Below the pieces are notes generated by a model. That model saw only the letters and a list, made by a program, of their open reading frames with translations. It was not told the origin of the DNA and made no database searches. Shown piece by piece: positions 13,578-23,365 of a stretch of 64,000 bases of DNA. Within the stretch, counting starts at the first letter, position 1. Every line of letters begins with the position of its first letter. Source of the stretch: Oikopleura dioica (lineage: Eukaryota; Chordata; Appendicularia; Copelata; Oikopleuridae). Location: contig OU015567.1 of assembly GCA_907165135.1 (NCBI GenBank), forward strand, positions 13,831,001 to 13,895,000. The letters are read 5' to 3'. Made by a program: the position numbers and the translations under genes.

Positions 13578-16500
13578 ATGAGTCAAAAACGGCCATTTGA
13601 TGAAGGTCCTTTGCTTTCTCCGCCATCTACTCCATTCGAGAAAAAGAAAAAAACCAAAGATGAGTTCAAGAAAATTGTAGAGATTCTAGAAGAAGATGAG
13701 AAGCTCGTTTGCACTTCAGAGATCCATCACAATTACACAGCAGATTTCAAACTAGAGAAAATCACGAAGTCAGACCAGACGCCGACGCCATATCTCATTT
13801 GCCGGAGCCCCTTCTGCACTAATGCTGAATACAAACATAAGGTAAGAAAAAATTGACCAGATTTGAGTTAAAATTAACCTTTTTCATGTTAAAATTGACC
13901 CCTTTCCATGTAAAAATTGACCTTTTTCATGTAAAATTTGACGCATTTCATGTAAAAATTGACCCCTTTTATGTAAAATTTGACCTTTTTCATGTTAAAT
14001 TTGACCTTTTTCATGTAAAAATTGACCTTTTCATGTAAAAATTGATCGGTCGTGAGAAAAAATTAGCCGTTTTAATGTTAAAAACGACCAGTCAAGTAAG
14101 ATTAACTCTTTTATAGGTTTTCTTTGGCATTCGAGGCAATTTGGCGAAAGCGAGCCATGCGACTGACTACTACGTGAAACGGCACATCCAAGAACACCAT
14201 CGTTCAATTACAACCGACGCCGAAGAGCTTGAGGAAATCGCCGCGGAAGCTGTTGCGAACGATGGTCTTTCAATTGGTGCTTTCGAAACCGAAACAATGA
14301 AGAAATTTTGCGCAAGGGCTCATAAGGCAATAGCGAATGGAATAAGCAGTCACAAAATTGTGAAGATTCTCAGGTAAAAATTAACCATTATATTTGGATA
14401 TATAAATTTTTAAGGCGCAAAAGTACCGTTTCGAATGGTATCGTCAAGTCCAAGCTGCCTGGTCTCATCCAGGAAAACAGATGTTGCTTGGTCCTTGATG
14501 GATTCGACTGCCCTCGGCTAACGAAAGAAAGAAGTAGCAAATACCTTGGGGTCTTCATCGGCTTTTACGATTCGAACCTGCGAAAGACACGATTTTTCTT
14601 CTTCATTACGGGGTCATCTTCAAAGCAACTGATGCGAATGTACGTCGACAACTAGAAAGCGTCCTCTCGGATTGGAATATCCTCGAGTTTTTTCACGCAA
14701 AACGACTTCCAGTTGTTGGAGATGCGCCAATGGCTCAGGCCTTCTCCGACTACTTCGCCGTTGTCTGTGCAAGCCACACGATTTCGAATCAGTTAAAAAG
14801 GTAAATACATCATTCTTATTTTATCAAATAACGTCTTCACTTTAGATATATTACCCTTGTCCAGAGCGATGCAATCGTCGGCGATAGCTGTGTCGAGATC
14901 GAGAAAGCGGTCTCAGCATGCAATCATCGAGCTGAACGAGACGACTGCTCCGAGAAATCCTTCAATGATCTGGTGAAAAGCTACACTCCAACTGAAGACG
15001 AGCTCAAGCACATCAGGCAATTCTACCCGAATTACGACAAATTCGTTACGATCGACAGGATCTATTACATCAGATTCAGGTTTGTTCTTCATCATTGCAT
15101 GTAACAATTGACCTTTTCCATGTAAAGATTGACCCATTCCATGTAAAAATTGACCCTTTTCGTGAAAAATTTGACCCTTTTTATGTAAAAATTGACCGTT
15201 CCAATGTAAAAATTAACCCTTATATGTAAAAATTAACCCTTTCAATGTAAAAATTGACCCTTTTCATGTAAAAATTAACCGTTTCACGATAAAATTAACC
15301 GAGGTCATGTTTAAACTAATCGAAAATATGTAATTATTAACTTTATCTTTCAGATCTTTCATCACGACCTACAAGCAGCTCATGGCAAACGAACCTCTTC
15401 TTCGTCGCCATCAGAAGTACCTGACTGACTCAAAGTCGATCTTACACGAAATCGACTGGAAGCTCGTTCATTACCTCCACTCAGTCTCCCAAGTCTTCGA
15501 GCCTGCTCTGGCGTCGACCGATTCGGATCACTTCTCGGTTGGTGACACTCTTACAAAACTGTTCGACTTGCTGAAATTCTTGCTTCAAATTGATCCGGCT
15601 GACTTCAAGGAAATCCACCAGGAGCTGATTCTGACCGTAGCAGACTACATTTTCGGTGCTAACATCACTGGACGGAAGCCATCGAGAGGATCCTACATCA
15701 AATCGAGAGCAAATCCAGCTGCTTTGATCGGGCTCTCCCTTGACTTCTTTAGCCGTCACTTCGAATTCACCTTGATCCGTAACCGACTTGACGACGCCTT
15801 TGAGAAGGATTCGTTCATCACGAAGTCTACATACGACACCCTCATCAATTGCTTCGATACTGCAGTTCCTGTCTGGAAGGAGACAATGCGCAAGACCTTC
15901 TTTGACCTAGCTGAGCAAACCAAACCAATTGAGGAAATCTTCATTCTTGTAAGTAAAGGTTAATTTTTACCCGGAGCTGGTTAATTTTTTCCCAAAAAAG
16001 GTTAATTTCTACCAAGTTTCGATTAATTTTTGCATTAAGCGGTAAATTTTTACACGAAATCGGGTGAATTTTTCATAGAAAAGGTCCATTTTTACTCAGA
16101 CGCGATCAATTTTTACATAAAACAGCATTAATAATTAACTTTATTTTAGGTTCCTGTTGAAAACCAGCAACAGAAGACACCATCAGCAGCTCCTTCATCA
16201 CAGCCAAAGACGTTGACTCCTCCAAACTCACAGGAGCGCGCTCCGCCGACACCTCCATCTTCTCAAGCAAAGTCGACTTTCGAGGAAGAAATGGAGCAAT
16301 ATTCGAGCGACGAGGATGAATGCGAAAAATCATCAACTGATGAGTTCTCTGCATGGTTCAAGAGGGAGAGCAAGATGGAGCGCAAAGAAAGCGTCAAAAG
16401 ATACAAGCAATGGTTGAACCAGCTCGATCCCATGTTCAAGACCTCCGCCAGTACGGCCGAACGGAGCTTGATGTATTTCACGCATCACGCTGGAACTTAC

Positions 16501-16683
16501 CCGACATTCGCCAGAATCGCACAACTCATACGCTCAACTCCTGGCTCAAGCGGCAGCATCGAACGTCTCTTCTCAAAAGCGAACGATATCATGTCTTCAA
16601 AACGAAACTGCTTGAACACCAGTACTGTTGAACTCATTCTACAAGTGTCTTCTTATCCAAATGTACAGAATCTATTTGAATAA
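13578..16683 (+). CDS. hAT-family transposase, frameshifted
   Basis: Exons 13578-13841, 14117-14373, 14415-14800, 14846-15079, 15354-15948, 16150-16683. The C-terminal hAT dimerisation region is clear: RIAQLIRSTPGSSGSIERLF, SKANDIMSSKRNCLN, then VELILQ. The N-terminus has a Cys/His cluster (CRSPFCTNAEYKHK, and H residues in the next exon at RHIQEHH) consistent with a BED-like DNA-binding finger. The central RNase-H-like segment includes LVLDGFDC, ERSSKYLGVFIG and VVGDAPMAQAF. Between about 14575 and 14600 the frame must shift by one base to go from YDSNLR to FLLHYGVIFKATDANV; neither frame alone spans it and no intron fits. This copy is probably inactive unless the base is a sequencing error. 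Three introns carry the same degenerate AT-rich repeat. Confidence 0.85.
13842..14110 (+). repeat. Degenerate ~20-bp repeat (ATGTAAAAATTGACC) in transposase intron
   Basis: About a dozen imperfect units of CATGTAAAAATTGACCTTTT fill the intron. The same motif family fills the introns at 15080-15353 (same orientation) and 15949-16149 (opposite orientation, GGTTAATTTTTAC), and the transposon's 16720-16980 tail (variant CATGCAAAAATTAACC). Its restriction to this transposon suggests it is part of the element rather than host satellite. Confidence 0.85.
15080..15353 (+). repeat. Second block of the ATGTAAAAATTGACC repeat
   Basis: About 11 units of ATGTAAAAATTGACC(CTTTT) and the ATTAACC variant, located in the intron between transposase exons ending 15079 and starting 15354. 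Confidence 0.8.
15949..16149 (-). repeat. Third block of the repeat, inverted
   Basis: Units read GGTTAATTTTTAC on the plus strand, the reverse complement of the other blocks. Located in the last transposase intron. Confidence 0.7.
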
Positions 16684-16719
16684 ATGTTTTTTGCTGACAA
16701 TTTCCCGTCGAAATCATGC

Positions 16720-16980
16720 ATTTATTAACCTTTTGCATGCAAAAATTAACCAAATTCATGAAAAAATTAACCTTGATCATGCAAAAATATCCCTTTTTTA
16801 AGTATAAATTGACCGAGGTCATGTAAATATTAACCGAATTCATGAGAAAATTAACCTTGATCATGCAATAATTAACCCATTCTAAGCATTAATTGACCGA
16901 GGTCATGCAAATATTAACCATTTTCAAGAAAAAATTTACCTTAGTCGCGCAAAAATTGACCAAAATCGGATAAATCAGGC
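16720..16980 (+). repeat. Fourth block of the repeat, transposase 3' flank
   Basis: Units such as CATGCAAAAATTAACC and GACCGAGGTCATGTAAATATT follow directly after the transposase stop. No gene is seen between 16684 and 17596 apart from repeats. Confidence 0.75.
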
Positions 16981-17005
16981 TTTAAGTCGATTAAAACGCC
17001 CTTAA

Positions 17006-17450
17006 ATGGCCCTTAGCCAATCAAACCGATCTCAAATGGCTCTTAGCCAATCAAAACGCTCGAAAATGTCTATCAGCCAATCAAAACGCTCGAAAATGCC
17101 CCTTAGCCAATCAAAACGCTCGAAAATGTCTATTAGCCAATCAAAACGCTCGAAAATGCCCCTTAGCCAATCAAAACGCTCGAAAATGTCTATTAGCCAA
17201 TCAAAACGCTCGAAAATGTCTATCAGCCAATCAAAACGCTTGAAAATGCCCCTTAGCCAATCGAAACGCTGCAAAATGTCTATCAGCCAATCAAAACGCT
17301 CGAAAATGCCCCTTAGCCAATCAAAACGCTCGAAAATGTCTATTAGCCAATCAAAACGCTCGAAAATGTCTATCAGCCAATCAAAACGCTTGAAATGTCT
17401 ATCAGCCAATCAAAACGCTCGAAACTGTCTATCAGCCAATCAAAAATCTA
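17006..17450 (+). repeat. 30-bp minisatellite with CCAAT motifs
   Basis: About 14-15 units of AGCCAATCAAAACGCTCGAA plus AATG and a variable hexamer. Two unit types (ending CCCCTT or TCTATY) alternate irregularly, giving a partial 60-bp higher-order period. Units are 30 bp, so one frame stays open for about 13 units (SQSKRSKM-type repeat), broken by a 29-bp unit near 17392. Each unit holds a CCAAT pentamer. I treat the open frame as a by-product of the 30-bp period. Confidence 0.9.
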
Positions 17451-17596
17451 CGTATCAAAAACGATTTTGAGGCCTCATTTTTTGAGGGTCTTTGAGCCGT
17501 TAAGCATTCAGAACCAAGAATATGTTATTTTTGAAAATTCTCTAGAATTATTATTCTTACGTTTGAAAAAAAAACGAAAAAAATCAGTTTAGAAGT

Positions 17597-18007
17597 ATGA
17601 CAAGAAAGGCTTGGAAGTTCCCCATGGCGTGCACGATTTGTTTGAAATCTGTGAAGCCACAAACATTAGACTGGCACTTTTCTCATTACCATGTGGAAAT
17701 ACGACCATCTGATCGAGTCAATTATGTAACCAAGTGCGTTATTTCATCAGAAAAAATAACTTTTCTCAGGAAAATGTTTGAACAGGGGTCTAAATTCGCA
17801 GTGCCAATTCGCTTTTTTTTGCGAAACCCTAGCACTTATTCCATGCACAGAAATTATCAAACAAATAAAAGATCTCTTGAAATTGATGAGAACGACCCGG
17901 GTAGATCGAAGATTCGAGCAACATTCGTGGATAATATGAATAGATCTAAGTCTCGCTTGATTGAAGTTAATTCAATCTTAAAGTCTAAAGCAAGAGTTTC
18001 ACAATAA
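17597..18007 (+). CDS. Zinc-finger ORF inside the hAT element
   Basis: An open frame of 136 codons whose start carries CTICLKSVKPQTLDWHFSHYH, a C-x2-C-x11-H-x4-H pattern like a C2H2 or BED-type finger. The rest is basic (RSKIRATFVDNMNRSKSR), fitting a DNA-binding protein. A possible 45-nt intron with good sites (GTAACC at about 17725 to TTTTCTCAG near 17769) keeps the frame whether spliced or not. It follows the minisatellite and precedes the RING-like ORF; whether it is translated is unknown. It may be an accessory DNA-binding protein of the transposon. Confidence 0.5.
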   Translation: MTRKAWKFPMACTICLKSVKPQTLDWHFSHYHVEIRPSDRVNYVTKCVISSEKITFLRKMFEQGSKFAVPIRFFLRNPSTYSMHRNYQTNKRSLEIDENDPGRSKIRATFVDNMNRSKSRLIEVNSILKSKARVSQ

Positions 18008-18181
18008 AAAAATTATTTAAAGAGAAGTTACTTATCACAACGAAACGCGTGAAAAGAGCCGTTGCTGTTTTTGATCAACCATTTGGTGAATAATCGCATA
18101 TCAACGCTTCCTGCCAATGTTTCTTATATCGGTAGGTTTATCAAATTCAAAACTCTATAAAAAGCAAAAAATGATAAAAAG

Positions 18182-18719
18182 ATGCTTAAAAAACACGTCT
18201 TCACGACTCGAAAGCGTGCCGCGGCATCTCGAAATCATTTTCGACTTCGTTTATTGAATATATTTGTCTTACAAATATATGGAGATGACCCTCTCCAAAT
18301 TGATCCTCCCGTTCTTCTTATTCCCGCTGATCCAATGGAGTGGTAAGCTAGGGTCGGACTTCCTTCCTTAATTTTTTGCTTTCTAAGGGTCCTTTCCTTA
18401 GTAAGGTAAGGATGTTTTACTTACCTTTTTTCGGGTTTCGGCGGAAAAAAATCCTTCCAATAGTTCCTTTCTGAGTTTTCAGAGATCATCAGATTCATCA
18501 ATTTCAAAACCCTTACCCTTAGTAACTAAGGAAACCTAAGTAAGGGGTCCGACCCCTTCACATTTTAACATATTATTTAGTCCCATTGGTCGAGATGATT
18601 GTCAAAAAGTATTTGCTGCTGCTCAATGCGAAAAGTGTCCACCAATGTGCTTGGCGTGTCACAAAAGAAGCCTTCCTCCTCATTACCGCTGTCCCTTTTG
18701 TCGACAGACAATGATGTAA
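18182..18719 (+). CDS. RING-like Cys-rich ORF inside the hAT element
   Basis: Two exons, 18182-18342 and 18581-18719, join in phase (GAG TG|T CCC). The basic N-terminus (MLKKHVFTTRKRAAASRNHF) leads to a C-terminal Cys/His cluster: MECPIGRDDCQ, CEKCPPMCLACHKRSLPPH, YRCPFCRQTMM. The spacing C-x2-C near the end with CPFCRQ resembles the second half of RING fingers, suggesting an E3-ligase-like or zinc-binding role. The intron contains a small TIR element (18350-18558). No such gene is standard in hAT transposons, so it is either captured cargo or a family-specific gene. Confidence 0.55.
18350..18558. repeat. Small TIR element nested in the RING-like ORF intron
   Basis: Left end AGGGTCGGACTTCCTTCC and right end GTAAGGGGTCCGACCCC form imperfect inverted repeats; internal CTTAGTAAGG/CCTTAC stretches pair as well. 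No clear target duplication. Confidence 0.6.
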
Positions 18720-20514
18720 TTTCTTTCTTTTTTTAAATAATATAATCAGACAAACTTATTAAACTTAATTTGAACATGAGTTTAATTTCAATCAGAAAAA
18801 GGAGGAGAAAAAACTACACTAGATCTGAAAAATTCATAAAATTTGAGACAATAACGAAGAGTTCTGAGTTTTTGAAAAGCGGCGCGAGCTTGATCGGAGA
18901 AAATTCCACGCATGAAGCCTGGCGCTAGCCCGCGCGTTTGCTCTGCTATTTTCGCCGCGATCCCTTTCCGTTCAAAAAGCGCGCGAGCGATCCCTTCAGA
19001 CTTGGGATCGAGCGTGGGCGGTGGCGCGCGATCCCTTCTCGATCCCCCGCGATTTGACACCCTGGTGTTAGCGGATTGAGGAACAAGCGAATCCAGCAAA
19101 TTCAGCGTAAAAACCATCGACAAATGAATCGCAATTGTGTAACCAACCCTAAATAACCATCATCCTTACTTGGATTATCAATTGCTTTACCGTTCACCGG
19201 TCTCGATGGGGATCATGAAAATAGCGAGTGATGCCAGTCCAAGAATATACAAGGGGAAGACGACGATCATTCTCCCATGGCGATATCTACGGACGACCTC
19301 GATTTCGCCGGACAGAATATGCGCATTGAACAGTCGAGAAGACTAGAATTTGTTAATGAATATGATTTACATATTGCTGACTTACATTTTTGTCGAGCAT
19401 TGTTTCATTGTTCGGAATCGCGTCTGAAATCAATGAAATCAAGGAAGAGAACAAAAATAGACTCACTTGTGACTTCTGAGCGCGTGTCAGTTACCAGCCA
19501 CTTTGTGTGAAAGGTATTTATCGACGGATTGACGAATATCTTATTCGATTCCTGGGCCAAATGAACATCCGTCCCTTGCGACATTGCTTGAATATAACAG
19601 TAGTGCCTGTCGTACGGGTAAAACTTCGACTCGATGTTGCAAAATCCGACGTACTTAAAATATTCATAAAACTGGTGCTTACTAAAGGAGACATACGTAA
19701 AATGTCTTGAGAACCCAGACGCGTCCGTCGCTGTGAACAGTCGCCAGCTCTTAATGGATCGTTACGTAATCATACAGTTACTTTACTGTCCTCCCGATTT
19801 TACCTTCATCGAGATCGCCATTTTCTCCCTCTGTGTTGATGTTTTGAAATTTCAACTTGGGGAACCAAATTTTATCGATCGGAACAGTAATGTTCGCGAA
19901 ATCAAATTCGGACGCGTTCCACGTGAGCCGAGGGTCATTCCACTCGTAGTACGCCATAAAGTTGCCGTCGAATTTCGACTCCGGGCAATCAACGTTATTG
20001 AGCCAGATCATCTGGATTCGTAATTTGACGACTGTTTGATTTCGATTCTGAATGTTTTCAGTGAAGCAATAGAAAATGGACAGATGTCATTGAAAAATTG
20101 ACATTCAATAAAAACGATAAAGGGTCCAAGAGGTCATCATTTGTGGTAGACGGTTCATGATGACCCCTACAAAGTTTGTTAATTGAAGAAAACCTTAATT
20201 GATGGCACAAGTTGCAAGGCAAATCTTTTGACTCTCCTACAGTAGATCGTCAATTTTCTAAGCTCAGCATTTTGATGAGGAAAATCGACAATCTTGGGCC
20301 ATCAATCTGGATCTCCAGTCAACAAACTTCGAGAAGTAAACTTTAAAAAATAAGATGAGAAAATGCAATTTCAGTTTTCGCACCAAGAATTAAGATATTT
20401 AAAAATTCGACATTTATCTGACTTACTAACTTTAAGAAGGCACAGGTTTTCTCACATTTTTTTCAACAAGAAAATTCAAATATAGAAAATAATGAAGATT
20501 TTTCAGAGTCAAAA

Positions 20515-20730
20515 TCACCTGAAATTGCGGCGCTTCTTGATTTTCATAATTTCCGAATATTTTCTCGTGGATTTCTCTGCTTCCAGGAACGGCTGAATTT
20601 TGACCTTTTTGGGGTTGGAAACAATTCCGGGTTTACCTGTCACTAATTGCAGAAGAATGAGATTTCTCATTTGCACGAGTGGCTTTGCGAAAAGTCGCTT
20701 TATCTGCTCGGCAAGCGTAGCCATTTTCAT
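20515..20730 (-). CDS. Short basic protein, unknown
   Basis: A single-exon frame of 71 codons (start MKMATLAEQIKRLF, with a second possible Met two codons later) ending EIMKIKKRRNFR. It is strongly basic with an amphipathic N-terminus, as in small mitochondrial ribosomal or organellar proteins, but I cannot match it to a family. A TATA-like TATATAAAA on the minus strand at about 20811-20819 lies roughly 85 bp upstream, shared with the divergent plus-strand ORF at 20845. Confidence 0.45.
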   Translation of the reverse strand: MKMATLAEQIKRLFAKPLVQMRNLILLQLVTGKPGIVSNPKKVKIQPFLEAEKSTRKYSEIMKIKKRRNFR

Positions 20731-20844
20731 CTACTCTTTTATAGATTTTAATTATTTACACATCTCCCCCTCTTCTTTCGGACTGAAGCTGCTCAGCTCT
20801 GATTTCGGTTTTATATAAGGCTCGTTTCTATTCATTCTGACGAA

Positions 20845-20988
20845 ATGAATATAATTCTTGTGGTCTCTTTATTTTACCTTCTTCAGTCACGGGTCCTTTC
20901 AGTGCAAAAACGGTGTTTTAGCGACGCATCCTCTTTAAAAAGAGATCTCTGTAAGACCTTCCCGAAAGATCTGATCCTTTCTAAATAA
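20845..20988 (+). CDS. Putative secreted peptide with dibasic sites
   Basis: A 47-codon frame starts 26 bp after a TATA element (TATATAAG, about 20812-20819). It begins with a signal-peptide-like stretch MNIILVVSLFYLLQSRVLS, followed by a KR dibasic site, then a short region with two Cys (CFSDASSLKRDLC). This fits a small disulfide-looped secreted peptide. Alternatively the frame continues through a GT-AG intron from within the RDLC codons to a Cys-containing exon (IGSECPANLNIYYRL, about 21010-21080). Which form is real is not decidable by eye. Confidence 0.4.
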   Translation: MNIILVVSLFYLLQSRVLSVQKRCFSDASSLKRDLCKTFPKDLILSK

Positions 20989-21099
20989 GAAAAAGAAAGA
21001 TATTGGTTCGGAATGTCCAGCAAACCTCAATATCTATTATCGCTTAATTTCAACGGCCAGAAAGCAGGTCACGTGGGAATAAGGAGAATTAAATGTTCC

Positions 21100-21940
21100 A
21101 AAACCATTGAAAATCATGGATTTCCCTGAACGAGAGGGGTTAATTCTGTGTAACGTGAGGCGTGGTGGCTTTGGGTTGATACATCAAGAGTCTAAAAATG
21201 GGGTCTAAAAATTAAGTACTGTAATGTGTCTAAAAGTATTTTAGACAGAACAAATTTTCAAACAGAAGATTTTTGATTCTCAGTGAGAATTTCTCACAGT
21301 TATTTTTTAATTATTTATTTCAGTAATTACAGATCTACGTCAAGTTCATTTGGCAAAGTCTTTGCCAACATGCAGTTATCCGGGACTACATTGGTCTCCC
21401 TGATTCCAATCCGATCGCAAGAAAACTGCAACTGTGAAGTTTTGCGATCCGAAGTTCAAGCAAAAACAACCAAGCTGCAGATTTCTTTGTTTCTTCTTCG
21501 AAAAAAGATCTATGTTACGCCTTTGTTCGCCAGGATTGCTTCATAACACTGCTCAGAAGAGAACATTTATCGAAGCGAAGTTATGTTTCTTGCGAAATTA
21601 ATTGAAGAGGTAATTTTTCGTTAGAGTAAAGAAATCGAGTAAACTGTTTAGCCGTGCGACTTTGAAGAGAGGAACAGTGGATACCGATAATTGTCGATTT
21701 GCGATTCAAATTCAATTTTAATCAACCTATTTTCATTACAATTCATTTCAAATGCCCATTTTCGTTATTTTGAGAATATCCAATATCTTTCACCCAATAT
21801 CTGCCGGTTCAGCGTTGATAAGTTTCATTTAAAGTGCGTAAACAATCTACTTTGGGCAATTTACTTCAGCTAATCTGACTTTTTCGCAGGAGAAAAAACT
21901 AATTACACTCGTCACTTTTTTTGGGCAAAGAATGATCGAC
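21100..21940. other. Region with no confident gene
   Basis: Short coding-like tracts exist on the plus strand (for example a Cys-rich open stretch around 21340-21600 with FCDPKF and CRFLCFFF), possibly further exons of the secreted-peptide gene, but no model connects them convincingly. Confidence 0.3.
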
Positions 21941-21948
21941 CAGCAAAA

Positions 21949-22894
21949 TGGCATCCAAAGTAAAAGTGCGAAGAGAAATAAGAGATTCTTAAGAAAAAGG
22001 GTTTTAAATTAAAGAAATTGCCATCAAAATGCTCAGACTCTATTTTCATGACCCTGTGACAGTCACAGACTTGTAGAACTTTCCGCCCCTGCTCCTCGAA
22101 AAAGAGACGATGGAACATCTGACTACAAGCCTCAATACCCTCTTCCCGAGTGGCGAACCCAGGAGCCCATTAGCCGGGGTTTCTCGTGATCCCTCCTTTT
22201 AAAAAGCAGAACATTTTCGGAGAACCCGACCACAGATCAATTTCAAAGGCTGCGCTGCGTCATGTGGCCTCGATCCGAACGTGTCAATTATCCCGACCAA
22301 AGCAGCTTTTTGCTGATCGAATAAACTCCATCTCCGGAACATCTAGGTAAGCCAAATTGACCTCGCGTTGACGAAAATGGGAATCAAGGAGCTTGAACTT
22401 TATAAAAATCGAAGATCTGGCGACGCCGAGGAGCCGAAGAAGAAAGTTTTATGAGAGCTTGGATTTAAGGTACTACTACCATTCTTTCTTAATTCTCCAT
22501 CAATCATACTTTCAAGGTCATAATCCTTATCATTTTTGTTTTATAAGACGTTGATTTCTTTAACTAGTCCTGAAGACAAGCCACAACTTCCAAAATACAC
22601 CCCGATGCGGAGCGCTAGAATGGTTGAATCTTCGAATCCACTGTACAAGTCTATCAAAGCCAAAACAAAGCAAGACAGACTAATAATCCCACGAAAAGTC
22701 GACGAGCAACGACTAATCGGTAAAAAGCAATTGCCTGTCTATTGAGCCAATATCTCAACTTCAGAATTGGCCCAGCCAAAATCGGATCATCGAGCGGCCA
22801 CTCCTCCGAACTTGCCAAATGGAAACCATGTGTTCGTGTCTGAAAAAATTATTGAACTGGCGAAGCCAAAGACAAAGGCTAGAGGTAGCGATAG
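21949..22894 (+). CDS. Possible THEG-repeat (sperm microtubule) protein
   Basis: The best-supported exons are about 22569-22724 and 22770-22893, joined by a 45-nt intron with good sites (ATCG|GTAAAA to CTTCAG). They encode short motifs of the testicular-haploid-expressed type: RMVESSNPLYKSIKAK, IGELAQPKSDH and EKIIELAKPKTKARG. Earlier coding-like pieces (an ATG GCA TCC AAA followed by a donor at 21949, KRDDGTSDYKPQYPLPEW near 22090) probably belong to the same gene, but their joins are uncertain. THEG-type repeats occur in sperm axoneme inner proteins. Confidence 0.35.
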
Positions 22895-23365
22895 ACAACC
22901 TTGCTCTTTCGAAAAGTAGACAGGTACATTTTTTCTTAAGAAAATGCTGATCAACGAGGAACAGCTGTAAACAGGACAAACAGTAAATTGCAAAAAGTAA
23001 TTTCGTCAAAAACAGCGTCAAAAGCTGCAAGTAACAGTGTAGGTTTTTTCTTTCTTTTTGTAATTCTTAATGATTTCCTTGCATAGAAAACCAACAACAA
23101 AGAAGATTAAGAAAGAGTGTTCAAAAATAAGTTCGCAAATTGCATTTTGCAAAAACCGCTCAGAATAATTAAGAACACAAAACAAGCAATTACAGCGCCG
23201 CCGTGAGGTCAAAATCTAAAAATGCATTAGCAATGTCCGAAAATGTTCCGTCTAAAACATCTCTTCCGACTTCGCTGCCAAGAATAAAATAGGTCAGAAT
23301 ATTCAAACTCATTATCGTGATCATGGTTTATTTGATATGTACATATACACAGGTGACTGTTTTTG

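Larger units (their letters stand above)
12992..19064 (+). mobile_element. 6.07-kb hAT transposon with accessory genes
   Basis: The ends CAGGGTGTCAAATCGCGGGG and its inverse at 19045-19064 are terminal inverted repeats. An 8-bp duplication GTGTTAGC flanks the element (12984-12991 and 19065-19072), as in hAT elements. Subterminal GGGATCG(CG) motifs recur in both orientations within about 180 bp of the left end and about 160 bp of the right end, likely transposase-binding sites. Inside, on the plus strand, are a hAT transposase, a C2H2-like zinc-finger ORF and a RING-like ORF, with AT-rich repeats in introns and a 30-bp minisatellite. It interrupts the Cys-loop receptor gene. Near-identical ends and a perfect duplication suggest recent insertion. 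Confidence 0.93.
12273..20047 (-). pseudogene. Cys-loop ligand-gated ion channel subunit, split by a hAT transposon
   Basis: Minus-strand exons 20047-19787, 19749-19467, 19423-19386, 19342-19191, 19148-19065, then after the transposon 12991-12948, 12907-12829, 12782-12498 and 12452-12273. Visible features: ligand-binding domain with MIWLNNVDC, WNDPRLTWN and the 13-residue Cys-loop CNIESKFYPYDRHYC; TM1 MIVVFPLYILGLASLAIFM; GERVGYTIAIHLSMV entering TM2; TM3 LLLDIIFYINFVCIAAFIE; TM4 FTFIIAFLTLAGTILYY. This is a pentameric receptor channel of the nicotinic/GABA/glycine superfamily; the ligand is not predictable. The insertion lies in the TM2-TM3 linker codons (SANT). With the transposon and one target copy removed, the frame runs through without change, so the gene was intact before insertion. 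The first coding exon(s) are not resolved; a likely piece (HHEPSTTNDDLLDPLS) lies near 20110-20166. Confidence 0.85.

Noticed and set aside
13848-16980. CRISPR-like interpretation of the regularly spaced repeats
   Set aside because: Repeats are degenerate, have no unique spacers of constant length, and lie in introns of a eukaryotic transposon.
17006-17470. 154-codon plus-strand and 125-codon minus-strand repeat ORFs in the minisatellite
   Set aside because: A 30-bp unit without stops keeps frames open on both strands automatically; a 29-bp unit breaks it and there is no start context or splice logic.
18788-19123. 111-residue minus-strand ORF at the right end of the hAT element
   Set aside because: It begins with genuine receptor TM2 codons but runs into transposon subterminal sequence.
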